Shown here: one piece after another, positions 12,501-57,831 of the stretch
Position numbering within the stretch: the first letter of the stretch is position 1
Layout of the letters: the number at the start of each line of letters is the position of its first letter
Assembly (NCBI GenBank): GCA_945859605.1
Contig: OX243822.1
Coordinates: 18,033,884 to 18,097,883 of the forward strand
Direction of reading: 5' to 3'
Origin: Lumbricus rubellus
Taxonomy: Eukaryota; Annelida; Clitellata; Crassiclitellata; Lumbricidae
Length of the DNA: 64,000 nt
Position numbers and translations under genes: made by a program
The notes under the pieces: model-generated
The model's database searches: none
Told to the model about the DNA's origin: nothing
What the model saw: the letters and a program-made list of their open reading frames with translations, nothing else

Positions 12501-14486
12501 ATAGAGCCTTATAATTCTCAACCGACGATATGGTGAATATATCAGTTATATACTCATCAGATTAGCTTATATTTTAGGTTGAAAAGATTGGGAGATTTTT
12601 ATTTTTATTATCTTTATCATTATTAAAAATGTTTTTGTAGCGTGTGCAAGGTCACGCTGATATGTGATTCCGAGGCACATATAGTCATTCACTGGTCAGG
12701 AGAAAGTGCAGTTACCGGTAGTTTCCCCAGAGCCGCCTTTTGAAGACAGTTAATATGTGATCCACCATTCTGGTTGAGCAATTGAACCACTGAAAAACAT
12801 ATGCCTTTGAGGTGTGTGCGGCCAGATTATTATATGTGTTTTATTGATGTCTAAAACCCGGGTCTTGTGGTGTGGTCATTTAGGCGTCTGGGAGTGTCCT
12901 ATGTTGCTGCAACTGTCGGTGCCACTGGTACAGCGTTGGGTCTTAATCACCTGGTCAAGGTAAGACTTTCCTTATTGGCCTGTTTACTTTATATTGCACT
13001 CTCTTGGTAGCACGGTAATTTGTCCGTGGGTCGGAATTCATTTGGATAACTTGGCAATGTTTGTATGTGCACTTGTTATAGCACCCCTTCAAGCTCTCTC
13101 TACTTAGAGGCGCTCCCGAATGCAGAGCGGACACTACATCGGAGTTTCACGCCGAAGCGCTGAGCAATTGTGAGTGAAGGACTTTCCCAAGGTCCTTACG
13201 CGGCGAGGTGGATTCGAAACTCGAACCTTCCGGCTCCAAGGCAACGACGCCACCACTAACTTGTTGGACTTTAGCAATTTCCCGTACGTATTTCACCCCC
13301 GGGTGTCCAGAGTTCACCCCATGGTGTCTGGGTGTACATGTAGCGACATGTGGTTTGTTTGTGTGTTTGTAGAGCATGCCACCTCTGATTGGACGCTACG
13401 TTCCGTTCGCTGCGGTTGCCGCAGCCAACTGCATCAACATTCCATGCATGAGAAGCAGGTTCGTACATCCACGTGGATTTATTTTTTCCCTTCACTAAGT
13501 AATTTTATATGCGTGGGTTATGAGTTCGCCTCCTTTTCGGTCCTAACGAAACAAATGTAGATAAATCTCGTTTTAATTTTTCTGAAATAAAACGCTATCA
13601 ATGGATATTGTTTGTATGTACACTTGTTATAGTGCCCTTCAAGCTCTCGCTACTCAGAGGCATTCCCGAATGCAGAGCGGACACTGCATCGGAGTTTCAT
13701 ACCGAAGCGCTGAGCAATTGTGAGTGAAGGACTTGCCCAAGGTCCTTACGCGGCGAGGTAGATTCGAACCTCGAACCTTCCAGCCCCAAGGCAACGAGGC
13801 CACCACTACACCACCGCGCTCCACGCACAAGTAATATAAAAGGTTTGTGTTGCGCTTTGTAATGTTTGGATATCGTTGTTGTGTTGTTGGCAGGGAGTTG
13901 ACGTACGGCATTCCGGTCTTTACGGAGGATGGTGAGAGGGTGGGTCAGTCAACGAAGGCAGCACAGAAGGCCATCTTTCAGGTCGTCGTATCGAGGGTTG
14001 TCATGGCAATGCCCGGCATGAGTAAGTTGCATTTTGATTGAGGCAGCAGACGATGAAAATTTTAACCTGCTGGACATTTGACTTAGAGGGGGTGAAGGAA
14101 GAGTGTGATGATAGTGGTGGTGGTGGTGGTGGCGGCGGCGGTGGCGGTGGTGGTGGTTGTGGTGGTGATGGCGACGACGACGATGATGATGGAGAGATGA
14201 TGATGATGATTGTAATTGTAATCAAGCATATATATATAGCGCCACTTCAAGAGAACTCCTCAGAGGCGCTCTTGACTTGACACCAAACCAAAATTAAAGA
14301 GAATGGTTTTCAAACGCTTGCGGAAAAGGGGCAAAGAAAGACAAAGAAGTTCATTACGGAGAATAATAGGCAACTTATTCCAGAAAGATGGACCGACCAT
14401 AGCAAAACTTCTATGCAGCACTGTGGAAGATCGAGCCATAGGAACAACCAGGTCACCATGCGTTGCAGAGCGAAGGGTGATGATGG

Positions 14487-14540
<54 letters not shown>

Positions 14541-16744
14541 CTGATCAAGACTTTGCGACCCTTCTTCAGTTTGAAAGCAGAGACTCAAATTTCTTTTCGA
14601 ATGGGAGGATAAAGTTAAATGTTAGAAACATTCGAGCTTGAAGAACGTATGGATCTCGAATGACATGGTTCGGTACCTGTAGGCCCCCCCTCTAGGTCGT
14701 CTCGACCTTTGACTCCCTAAGGGGCAGCTGCTCAAGTGAGTGGACGCCTTGCAGGCTGCTAGGACGTGTTCAATAATACGAAAAAATTTTACCGTCGTGT
14801 TTTGATGCTTTCAGTGCTACCTCCACTGATTATGACTCGACTGGAGAAGGGAGCTTTCCTAAAGGTACGTAACCAAAGCTTGTGTACTGGTTGATGCAGG
14901 GCTGTTTTTAAAGAATTTTTAGAACTGCCCAACCCTTTCTTTTCCGTCCCATCCTTCATGGTAAATTACTTATAATATATTGATATATTACTGATATTAT
15001 CAGAGGACAATGACCATTTCTTGCTAGTTTTAACTGTACAGAAGTGCTTCTACAACTGCACAAATCCATTTAGAACTGCACATTTTGTGTACAATTGTAC
15101 GTTGAAAAAGCCCTGGGTTGATGCTGAATCGATTTACTCGCATTGTTTGCAAACAGTGCATCATTGAAATGACTGTACATGGTACTAGTAAATTTCCAAG
15201 GAAGTATCTATCGGTGGGACACTGAACTATCAAATGATATCTAGGATAGGACAATGTCTGTACTCTCGGTGTTTTGGGATTATTGAATTCCCATGTGAGA
15301 CTGTTGTTGGTCATTTAGCAATCTAATTAGAAGTGTCGATTCAATGGTAGAGCTGCTGTGCAAACGTTTTCATGGCAGAGTTTTAGTTAGTGGATGCTAG
15401 TGAGCTGCTTTGGTGATGTTGATCTGTTGCTGTTTTAGAAATATCCATGGATGACGGCTCCGATACAAGTGGCCGTTGTAGGAACTTTGTAAGTATCAAC
15501 TGACACTGGACAAGTGTTTCTGTTGTTAAGGAAGTTCAAGAATGGCATTGTCTCTCGGTACCTTTATTGTGGGCTGTCTTATTCTGACTACATGTGCATT
15601 CTGGTGGATAATAGTAGCATATTTTCATGTGTTGTACCTACTTGTACATAGGCGTGCATAAAACTGCATACATACCGTACATGTTTGCATACATACCGGT
15701 ACTAGAAACCATTATGACATGTATACTGTACTAATATTTGGGGTTTTTATCATACATTTACTATTGTACAGTATATTTGTGTGGTACGTAAATGCCTTTA
15801 TCCAAAGTGGCCTGTTGCATATTACGTACGTCGTACATGCATACTTGTAATATTTTATGCATGCATGGGGTGCTGCCTTTGGGCTTGTGTTGTATGTAAA
15901 TACATACTTGCATTAGGTTGTATGATAAATGCTCGTGAAATACATGTGCGGGGACAAGAATGTAGCATTACATGACCACTTATGAGTCCAAAATCTGTAT
16001 GTTTCAGAAGTATTATTCTTCTAAGAGGAACTTATGATAAATGTGATTTGCCTGACATATCTCTTGAAGGTGGTAGTTGGGCAAGGGGCATGCATGTTTT
16101 ACTAGAGTTGTACTGCTTTCTGAACATTTCTTATGCTGATCTTTTGTAGCCTCATATTTGCTACACCAATGTGCTGTGCACTCTTCCCTCAAAAGAGGTA
16201 AGCTGTTGAATCTTTGAGTGTATTTAGAATTGATTTATTTTTGTGAGGTTTTACGCTTCTAATTAGCACAGCATTTTCACCTCTTTCTGGCTGTTTTTTG
16301 CCCTGTCTTACATTGTATTAATCTTGCCATCTTAGGCTGAACCTCAACTATTTATCAAGACTTAATTTCTCTTCGGTATATATTAACTTTCGCATCTGTC
16401 AGTTGTTTAGATGGTAAGATAGATATGAGGATTTGAATGTTTTGCAGTAGTGTCCATTAAAAGATGAATTATGGAAATGAAATCTGACGTTTTCTCAGAT
16501 TGCCTTGCTTCTGCCGATGTTTTATAAAGATTTTACTTTTTACTTACTTAATTATGCTTAACTCGTCATTTTGAATGTACACCAAAAAATTCAATTAGCA
16601 GTTATTTTCAATAAGGGATATACTTACCTTGTATGTGCCGTATTTTTCTCTAGCTCAATCGCAGTGTCGAGTTTGGAGGCAGAGTTACAGGAGAAACTGA
16701 AGGGGAAGAATGTGGCCAGAGTCTACTACAACAAAGGTCTGTAG
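6896..16744 (+). CDS. SFXN1: Sideroflexin 1/3-type mitochondrial carrier (10 coding exons)
   Basis: Coding exons are 6896-7062, 9591-9761, 11376-11474, 12884-12959, 13373-13458, 13894-14021, 14815-14864, 15439-15488, 16150-16197 and 16654-16744. All have GT..AG borders and compatible phases, giving 321 residues; vertebrate SFXN1 has about 322. The product is an inner-mitochondrial-membrane protein. SFXN1 and SFXN3 are known to import serine for one-carbon metabolism. Visible signatures are HPDTGEK (81-87), VPMNM (98-102), a FWQW.NQSFNA.VNY.NRSGD block, an [12 protein letters not shown] segment, the PWM.APIQV helix and the TP.CCALFPQ motif near the C terminus. The start follows GACC and matches the family N terminus. 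Introns hold SINEs, a mariner-like and a hAT-like element, and a (TG)29 run beside the exon 2 acceptor. Orthology to SFXN1 rather than SFXN3 is not settled by eye. Confidence 0.95.
7063..9246. other. Sideroflexin intron 1, TG-rich and GACA-rich sequence
   Basis: 7150-7790 is enriched in degenerate TGTG, GTAT and GCATG runs. 8540-8600 is ATC/ATT-rich. 8910-9230 is an imperfect (GACA)n tract. No exon or RNA gene is seen; short reading frames here are low-complexity. Confidence 0.6.
9247..9470 (-). mobile_element. tRNA-derived SINE, copy 1
   Basis: This lies in reverse orientation in sideroflexin intron 1. Read on the minus strand it starts GTGGGGCGCG, with a GTTGGTGTAGTGGG A-box region. It then has a B-box-like segment near the GAATCCACCTC stretch, the body AAGTCCTTCACTCGCAATT, and the tail GAGCGCCTCTGAGTAG..GGGCGCTATAACAAG. 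Copies of the same family are at 13059, 13609 and 32603. Polymerase III box positions are inferred from the tRNA-like head. Confidence 0.75.
9523..9580 (+). repeat. (TG)29 beside the sideroflexin exon 2 acceptor
   Basis: A perfect 58-bp TG dinucleotide run is followed directly by TTTATTCTAG and then exon 2 at 9591. It therefore occupies the branch-point and polypyrimidine position of the 3' splice site. Confidence 0.95.
11095..11365 (+). mobile_element. 3' end of a LINE (same family as 28342-29220)
   Basis: Sideroflexin intron 2 carries a decayed LINE 3' end. A WNGLP-like segment (GGAATGGGCTTCCCC) is followed by CTAAAAACTTGCCTGTTTTCT, GCACTGGGAGTGCTTCTGG and AAGCGCTTTATAAATG. The last three blocks match the inverted sequence at 28380-28460. 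The copy is 5'-truncated and frame-broken. Confidence 0.6.
11680..12528. mobile_element. Mariner-like TIR element with repeated ends
   Basis: Ends begin TCGTCGGTTGAGAATTATAA, continue as GGCTCTATGTCC, and are inverted at 12497-12528. TA flanks both sides (11678-11679 and 12529-12530), as expected for Tc1/mariner targets. The terminal motif GGACATAGAGCCTT recurs internally near 11911, 12136, 12299 and 12368. The left half holds a roughly 215-bp imperfect direct duplication (11740-11940 against 11960-12150). No transposase is visible. It sits in sideroflexin intron 3. Confidence 0.75.
13059..13260 (-). mobile_element. tRNA-derived SINE, copy 2 (head truncated)
   Basis: This is the same family as 9247-9470, in sideroflexin intron 4. 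It is recognised by the shared blocks CGGAGTTTCACGCCGAAGCG, GTGAGTGAAGGACTT and ATTCGAAACTCGAACC, and by the GCACTTGTTATAGC tail. The tRNA-like head stops within GCCACCACTA, so the promoter region is incomplete. Confidence 0.75.
13609..13824 (-). mobile_element. tRNA-derived SINE, copy 3
   Basis: A nearly full copy in sideroflexin intron 5. On the minus strand it starts GTGGAGCGCGGTGGTGTAGT (A-box region) and holds GAGGTTCGAATCTACC, a good B-box match. The same body and tail as the other copies follow. Its right end is about 70 bp before exon 6. Confidence 0.8.
14116..14540 (+). repeat. GGT/GAC/GAT microsatellites with a LINE-like 3' end
   Basis: Within sideroflexin intron 6, a (GGT)n/(GGC)n run (14116-14168) passes into GAC and GAT triplets. 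A second block at 14300-14475 reads on the + strand like the end of a LINE open frame (segment VEDRAI near 14425). It runs straight into (GAT)n at 14476-14540, consistent with a GAT-rich LINE tail. The protein match is weak. Confidence 0.45.
14897..15115. mobile_element. hAT-like MITE (TSD GGTTGATG)
   Basis: A 219-bp element starts CAGGGCTGTTTTTAAAG and ends GTTGAAAAAGCCCTG. Identical 8-bp copies GGTTGATG flank it (14889-14896 and 15116-15123). CAGGG ends with 8-bp duplications are typical of hAT. The right half repeats ACTGCACA-type motifs also seen in the large element at 21066-24298. It lies in sideroflexin intron 7 and has no coding capacity. Confidence 0.85.
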
Positions 16745-17236
16745 GACTCCATCGGTCGTTCAACAAATTCCAGCCGCAGGCGTCTTTTTTTCCGGAGATA
16801 TCACTGACCTGAAAAAGACGTCGTCGTTTCCTACGTAGAAAGTTTAAAATGTCGGTCGTTAGTTTATTCGACTTGTTTGTGAGTTTCTGTGTTGACCTTT
16901 GTGTTTTAATACGAGATCTTTAGAAGATCTGCTCAAACTTTGAATTCCTTTGTGGCGACGTTTTGTATTTAGCGTACAACCGCCGAGAGTTGTTGCTCTC
17001 GTCATTGTCGTCGTTTTTATCTGTTGTGTAGCGAACTTGTGATTTTGCCTCAATGCCTTATTCAGGAGACTACTATTGTTATTCAGGAGACTATTGTTTA
17101 TATCAATATTTAATCGACGGAATCTTGTCGATCGAATACCGTAAACGAGTTGTCTGTGAGATTCAGTTGAAATTCCAGAGGTGTGGTTTTTAGATTTTTG
17201 ACGTCTGTTTTGAAAGACTGTTTAAGAACTGCATGT
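16745..17236 (+). other. Sideroflexin 3' flank, probably 3' UTR
   Basis: No other gene is seen in these 490 bp after the sideroflexin stop codon. No canonical AATAAA occurs immediately after the stop; the first good candidates are further right (17800-17805). The extent of the 3' untranslated region is therefore uncertain. Confidence 0.35.
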
Positions 17237-17244
17237 AGTACAGT

Positions 17245-17540
17245 CAGGGCTGCTGAAAGGGGGACACAGGGCAAATGTCCAGGGGCCCGTCAACTTTTAG
17301 GGGCCAGGGCTAGGTACTTTTATATATATTATCATATATAGAAAAGTTTATGATTTATACCTTTTTTAAATATAATATTGCAAAGAAAAATTGGCTACAA
17401 TCAGTTAGCAACTGATTAAAATCATATTTTACAATAAAATACAAAATTTAGGCCATACCTGCACTTTTATCACTACAATTTGTTTCTCATTAAGCTTTAA
17501 GATAGTTAAGGGGCCCGGAGTTTCTCTCTTGTCAGTCCTG
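17245..17540. mobile_element. hAT-like MITE with imperfect TSD
   Basis: The left end is CAGGGCTGCTGAAAG and the right end, read inverted, is CAGGACTGAC. Flanks are AGTACAGT (17237-17244) and AGTGCAGT (17541-17548), seven of eight bases identical. A GGGGCC block recurs near both ends. No transposase is visible. It is an older copy than the other hAT-like elements. Confidence 0.55.
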
Positions 17541-17799
17541 AGTGCAGTGCAGGTGGCTTAGTTTGTCCATTAGTTGTCCAGTATGGATGTTGTCCATAAT
17601 AGGACCATAGTGCCTTGTTGCAATTACTTTACACTTGCACTTTACGTTGACCCTTGATGATTTTGCAAATAGAGCAATACAAATAGGAGGTTGTTTGATT
17701 GTGTAAATGCCATTTTACACAGTCTTGAAGGTTCTGTCTTCTTGATTCTTATCTTGCCAATGCGGCTTATGTACATTGTACATGTATGACTGCAGTTAC

Positions 17800-17805
17800 A
17801 ATAAA
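17800..17805 (+). terminator. Candidate polyadenylation signal AATAAA
   Basis: AATAAA lies about 1.06 kb after the sideroflexin stop codon. Other A/T-rich hexamers occur nearby, so the choice is tentative. Confidence 0.25.
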
Positions 17806-19318
17806 TTGCATTAGATTATGGTGCTACGTGTATATAAATAAGAGAAAATAAATTTGATGCTAGTGCAATTGACCTGTTCTGTTAACTTCTATAGAGCCTT
17901 GGTAGTATTGCAGTTTGACCTAGGGCTGTTCTACAGCAAAATGGACTACTTGTTTGTGGATAAGTTTCCATGGAAGTTTTGGAAAGAAGTTAAATAAATT
18001 CGGTTACACTACGTAATGTGGAATTAAAGATGGGAGCAAAATGTTGAGCCATGTAAAATAGTTTTTATTGTGTCGATGGTAGTTTTGTAAAGTCATATCA
18101 GTGATGAGGTTAAAGTATAATTCGATGCACATTTAACTGTATTTAAAACATATTTAGTACTAGTTCATCTCCTTTTGTTTTATCTATCTATCCTATTAAT
18201 TGTAATATTTATGTTTGTGTTGATATTTGAACCAACTGCCCTTCATTTATTTAGAGGACTTGGTGTGTGAAATTTTACACAGGATTTGCAGAATATTGCA
18301 TATCAACCTGTAGTGCATTATTACATTTAGCTCATCTGTGAAGACTTGTATACAGTTGTTTTCTCTGTAAAAATTCTCCAGACTTTCTTGTAGTTAGCGG
18401 AATTACTGGCGGAGAGGGATAGCTACATTATGTTTCTCAGATGCTCAAACTAAGCATGTATTGTAAAGTCATCCAGTTATATTATTTAACTGGTATGCCT
18501 TTGTATCACGATTTGGGGTGCTAGAGATGCATATGTAAACACCACAAAATAGCTTGCTCTTGATGTGCTGTATGTATCTGTGTATGTAGAATAAATAATG
18601 ATATTTGTTATCCTTAATGAAACGCCTGCAACATGCACTGTGCTGTACTGTGTGCATGCACAAGTTATGCAGTTATCTTAATTGACGTAAATTTTAACAA
18701 CTAACAGAACAGACACCCTGCAATAATGCAGCGTGGTATTGTACTACCATAGTACATTTCATGTATCTTTATAAAGCTGACTGCCAATCTGTATGATGTC
18801 AAATGTCATTAATACAGGATTGTTGCGATATAAATGTTTCATTACCAAAGAAACTGCTATTCAGTATTCGCATTGTAGAACTGTTTGGCAGTTTTCAAAC
18901 CACTCGTTTCTTGATGATGTGTTACGCTAATACAACATCCAATTTTTATGTAGAATTACATGAAGTATCATTCTTAGTCGTCAGCAGGGAACGTGCATAA
19001 TGATTTAATGAATTTCAATGACCCAACATCTATGGTATCTTATTCCGCGATTCTTATATTTTTGTGGTTTTTGATTCAAGCTGGTACGACTATTCTGTAT
19101 TTCCTTGATGCACTGAATTTTCTTCAGGTTTAAATACATTGGATACATTTCTAGGGTCTTGAATGTTTCTTTTTCTCTCCAGCGTCTAATTTTAATTGAC
19201 ATGAAATGATCTGACAATTCTGCGCTATCCTGTGTTTGTTTGATTGTTGTTGATGATTTTAAGAAACTTTTGGAGATCTTGGGTGGGAACGGTTATCTTG
19301 GTGAATGTTCACTGCTAG
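17806..19318. other. Intergenic, no gene seen
   Basis: AT-rich sequence between the convergent sideroflexin and receptor genes. Reading frames of 60-70 codons show no family signature, and no repeat family was recognised. Confidence 0.4.
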
Positions 19319-19415
19319 GAAACAGTTGCCATGGAAACAGTTGCCATGGAAACTGTTGCCATGGAAACTGTTGCCATGGAAACTGTTGCCATGGAAACTG
19401 TTGCCGTGGAGAAAC
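19319..19415 (+). repeat. 15-bp tandem array of X-box-like motifs
   Basis: Five perfect copies of GTTGCCATGGAAAC start at 19325, 19340, 19355, 19370 and 19385, and a degenerate sixth starts at 19400. GTTGCC-N2-GGAAAC resembles the inverted half-sites of RFX-type X-boxes (GTTGCC..GGYAAC). The frame it encodes (repeated Gly-Asn-Cys-Cys-His) is an artefact of the 15-bp period. Regulatory function is inferred only. Confidence 0.7.
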
Positions 19416-19583
19416 CGTGGATTACGGAGGGTTCTAAGTTAACTCTGACATCTTCGCGTTAGTTATGCTGCAGTGACTCGTGATTTTTGAATGACATTGC
19501 CTATGTTACAATAATAAATATTTTCTTCATGAACTCCTGTACTTTAGTGGGACTATGATGTTATACTTATATCTAAAAGAAGA

Positions 19584-19728
19584 ATGTATGTATGTATGTA
19601 TGTATGTATGTATGTATGTATGACATTGTATGTATGTATGTATGTATGTATGTATGACATTGTATGTATGTATGTATGTATGTATGTATGTATGTATGTA
19701 TGTATGTATGTATGTATGTATGTATGCA
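19584..19728 (+). repeat. (TATG)n microsatellite
   Basis: About 36 TATG units are interrupted twice by TATGACATTG. It lies in the intergenic region 0.7 kb beyond the receptor gene stop codon. Confidence 0.9.
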
Positions 19729-19739
19729 TGGACATTATG

Positions 19740-20293
19740 CGTGTAAAGTATCCTAGAAGTGGCTTGCTACTGACGATGCTCTAGAAATTGTCTGAATTAC
19801 ATTACATTACGCATGTAAGTAAGTTTGTTTCTGTCCTGCTCCCCCACCCGTGACTCTTGGGCAGGTTGAGGCAGAAAAAGAAATATCCTGGTCAACACCA
19901 GTTGCGGCCACAGTTTATTGACTTCAAACCTTCCAGCTAGACAGAGGACCATCAGAATCACCCCCATCCCTAACCCTGGGGCAGGGTGAGGCGAAAAGCC
20001 GAAATAAGTTGACTACTGATGTTTTGTTAGTTTTGCGACAATATTTCCCGGATGGATTATTGTTTGGCTACAAATGAAGAGATTATGTTCTTGTTTGTTG
20101 CTGGGTCTTGCAGCTCCATTTTGCCATTCAATGCTGAAACTTTAGCCTACAAGACAATGGATGGAATATGTTCTTAGTTAAGATAAGATAGTTCTTACAA
20201 GGCTGCCACACGGAAGGCATCCGTTCTTAATCATGGAAATATTGCTTCGCTGCCTCTGGGACATTTAATTATTCATGGTGATTGTTTGTTCAA

Positions 20294-20328
<35 letters not shown>

Positions 20329-20412
20329 CATTGTGTTTATCTGTACGTGTGCCTGTGTGTGTGTTTCTTTTTCTGTTTCTGTTCATGGTCCCTTTCCAGT
20401 TCTTCTACATGC
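19740..20412 (-). other. 3' flank of receptor gene 1
   Basis: Downstream (minus strand) of the receptor stop codon. It contains a (CTGT)n run at 20296-20328 and two related segments (19838-19875 and 19962-20005) that share a CCC..GGGCAGGTTGAGGC core. A minus-strand AATAAA (19914-19919) is a possible polyadenylation signal. No further exon is recognised. Confidence 0.4.
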
Positions 20413-54276
<33,864 letters not shown>

Positions 54277-54489
54277 TGCCAAACCGATTTAGCTCCAGCT
54301 GAGATTGAACACTGGATGATTACCATCTCATTCTCCTTCTTCCGTCAATGCCTCCGCCTCCAGCTACAGCCACTACTATTCGTTCCAGTGAAGAAAAACA
54401 GATCGCCAAGGACAACCGAAAAACATGTTAACTGGACCTGTATGAAAACAGTTGCACGCATCATGCCTGCGTGTTGAATAGCCTTTTTT
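54277..54489 (-). promoter_or_regulatory. 5' flank of receptor gene 1
   Basis: The start codon at 54276 opens three consecutive Met codons followed by a hydrophobic signal peptide, which supports it. No TATA box is seen in the 200 bp upstream, and the transcription start cannot be placed. A (TATG)n array begins about 210 bp upstream. Confidence 0.35.
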
Positions 54490-54857
54490 TGCTTCCCCTA
54501 TTTGTATGTGTGTATGTGTGTATGTGTGTATGTGTGTATGTGTGTATGTATGTATGTATGTATGTATGTATGTATGTATGTATGTATGTATGTATGTATG
54601 TATGTATGTATGTATGTATGTATGTATGTATGTATGTATGTATGTATGTATGTATGTATGTATGTGTGTATGTATGTATGTATGTATGTATGTATGTATG
54701 TATGTATGTATGTATGTATGTATGTATGTATGTATGCATGAATGTATGTATGTATGTATGTATGTATGTATGTATGTATGTATGTATGTATGTATGTATG
54801 TATGTATGTATGTATGTATGTATGTATGTATGTATGTATGTATGTATGTATGTACAT
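54490..54857 (+). repeat. (TATG)n microsatellite
   Basis: About 90 units with TGTG interruptions at the left end and a few GCATGAATG variants. It lies immediately upstream of receptor gene 1. Its right end is cut by the hAT-like element at 54858; residual TATG follows at 56543. Confidence 0.95.
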
Positions 54858-56535
54858 TAGGGTGCCAACCAAATGCATGGTCAAAAAATAATTTTGCCTG
54901 ATCCAGTTGCCCACCCCTAAAAATGTTTTCTATGGCAAGAAACTCACGTGATACAAATTTTATTCAGATAGAAGATTATTTAGAGGTAGCTTAGCGCGTC
55001 AGTAGTTTATGGTCGCGCATAACATAATTTCTTCAAAATCGCATATGGGAATAGCTTATATTTACAGAGAACAGGCTGTGCTGTGACTCAATGTTCATAC
55101 TGACTAAGAAGAATAATGTTTCTTGTAATTTTTTGATCTTTCCCAATTCTTGGATGTTGCTCTAATAACACGGATAAACCATAAATGGCTAAATAAGGAC
55201 TGTCAATGTCATTTCATACAACTTCCAGCAATACAATCCTTCCTGATGGTGCCTATGTTTTGTCTGAACAAAAGTGTATAAGAAAACACTACTGAGCTTC
55301 GTTTGTATACCAAAATCATGGAATTAGTCGATGCCAACGTGGTCAACACCAGATGGGACCTCCAATGGCAAAACATCAAGATATTTAGAAGATTTAGAGA
55401 CTCATGTATAATTATGCATTTGAAGGAGACCGTTATGAAAATGGCATAAAGGTGACAGCAACTGCAGTGGTTTGGATCTGGTGCAAAATGAGTTTATCAA
55501 GTTCATCCAGCTCAATGATATTCAGTCAAGACTGTTAGGAAGACTATGAACTCTTTTACCTGGCACTGATATTCTTTAAAGGAGTATAAAGTAAGGGAGA
55601 TGTGCATATCCATTCCCCTGGAGTTCACCCTAGAACTAGATGGACGACAAGGTCACAAACAAGGTTAAAAAGATACTTATTTTACTCTCAATAAATCTCA
55701 TCAAATGTGAGTTGTCAGCTCTCCCATAGTTCAAGTCAATTGTTAAGTTTACATTAAGTGTGTACACACATGCATGGGCCACACCTGATCCTCACAAAAC
55801 TGTTATCGATTCAGCAATCAATTCCTTCTGTAGTCATTTGTAGTACTTAGGTGAAATACTAATTGGTCACACTTTCTCTGATACAATGGTTCCTCTGGAT
55901 TTGAAGGAAGCAATAGTCACAGCCCTAAGTAAAGAAACCCATGGACAAACTCCTCGGCACGTTGTGAGTTTATACTGCATGGACATGACACTGTTGCTAT
56001 GCCAATGCTTCGGTGGTTGTCACAACATATTTAGCAGTTTCTTGCGGCAATTGGAATATCACATGACTTTTTGGCCCTAAAGACCTTCACCCTAGCATTT
56101 GAGAGAGCATTTCTGAGTATGCTAGGGCTCAAATATGGGCAGAGAGTCTGATGGTGGTCAACAATGCCGCTGGTTTATTCAATGGTGTTCTTGGTCACTA
56201 TGAAAAACAGAATAAATTTATGTTATAAGTTGCTGAGGCACCGCAAGACATTTCTGGTTACTAAAGAGTCTACTGTTGCTCACCAGTAGTGCTGGGCTCA
56301 ATTGCTCATCACTAACTTAGCAATAATGAGCACCCTTCATAGTAGTGTATCTTACGCATTGAAACATCATGGAATTTAACATTGTTCAATGCTAAAAACT
56401 TTAACCGCGTCAAGCTACCAGTAAATATTTTCTGGTTGACACCAAAATTTGTCTCCTTGCTTTTAGTAGCCAAGGTAACAAATGTAGGGGGTGGGACAAT
56501 GCAAAATACAAACTTTAATTTTCAGTGGCACCCTA
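54858..56535. mobile_element. hAT-like element in (TATG)n (TSD ATGTACAT)
   Basis: A 1.68-kb insertion has ends TAGGGTGCCA / TGGCACCCTA. It is flanked by identical ATGTACAT (54850-54857 and 56536-56543). TAGGG-type ends with 8-bp duplications are typical of hAT. The interior may hold decayed coding sequence on the + strand (for example 55886-56080) but no transposase motif was recognised. Confidence 0.85.
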
Positions 56536-56543
56536 ATGTACAT

Positions 56544-56814
56544 ATGTATGTATTTTGGTGTAAATCGGATCGGATATCATGCATCCGGTAGAGTTGCCTC
56601 GCATCAAACGAACAATTAGAAGTGTTAACATCAGTGGTCGATTTTATAACCGATGCAAATGTGCATAGATATTATACGTGCATGCAACGATACATAATTG
56701 TATATATATAATTATATATATTTATAGGCAGACAAATAAATCAGCCACTGATGTCGACACTTATTAAATGTTCATTTGATGCAAGTCGGTTCAGGACGAT
56801 GATCAAAGCGAAAC

Positions 56815-56892
<78 letters not shown>

Positions 56893-57292
56893 GAAGAAGA
56901 TGATGACTTCGTTTCAGCTTTTGCATGTTGTAAAGTTCTCAATTTTTCGGCACTGCATCTAAAACTCTCATAAACGCGACAAACTCACAAATATTTGTTA
57001 TCGGCGTTATAGTTAGGTGGTTATATGGCACGTGTTGGTGAATTAAAAATTGCAGTCAAGTACTAAAAGTTTTGATCGAGTTATGACACTTTTGATGGGG
57101 TTTACTTTTCATCTGAACATCGTGTATAATGGAGCATTGTTGCAATAGCCGTAGGCCTAAATTCCATTTTGCTCTTTTTCCAACAATAAGCTTTGTTGTC
57201 TCACTGACAGTACAACAAAAGACTTGGTTCTCATCCTGTGTATTGCAGTTGGAGGTCGCATTGCGCCATACACAGAGACAGACAGAAGACAT

Positions 57293-57296
<4 letters not shown>
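56544..57296. other. Intergenic with (GAT)n
   Basis: Holds an AT-rich run (56700-56725) and a (GAT)n array (56814-56890). The remainder is unassigned. Confidence 0.6.
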
Positions 57297-57336
<40 letters not shown>

Positions 57337-57602
57337 GGATAGAGAGAGAGACATACAGAGGCAGAGACAGAGCAAGTGATAGAGACAGCCAGGTACGCAG
57401 ACAGAAAGAGAAATATGAAGTCACAGAAAAGGAGATAGAGACAGAGACAGAAAGAGACAGACAAAAAGAGACAGACAGATATATATATATACACACACAT
57501 ATTACACACACATATATATATATTATAGAATATATATATTATAGACAGAGACAGACAGAGACAGACAGAGACAGACAGAGACAGACAGAGACAGACAGAG
57601 GC
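57297..57602. repeat. (GA)n, GACA and AT microsatellites
   Basis: A (GA)n run (57297-57334) is followed by imperfect GACAGA units, an (AT)/(AC) block (57479-57545) and (GACAGA)n (57545-57600). The 258-codon frame through this region is a repeat artefact. Confidence 0.9.
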
Positions 57603-57831
57603 AGAGAGACCGTTAATGCTATATCTGATTTTGAGAACAGGATTATCCAGCACAAGTTCCAAGTGGTTTGCGGCAAACCATTGCAAAACTCAGATAGGCC
57701 GACAGCAGCAACAGTACCGTACTGTTGCCTGCAGGCGATTCTACAGCTGTCCAATCAGTTCGCTGAAAATGAATTATGGTCAAGGTCGTATGTATGGTCG
57801 CTGTATCAAAAAGTGGATACAAGCATTTCTA

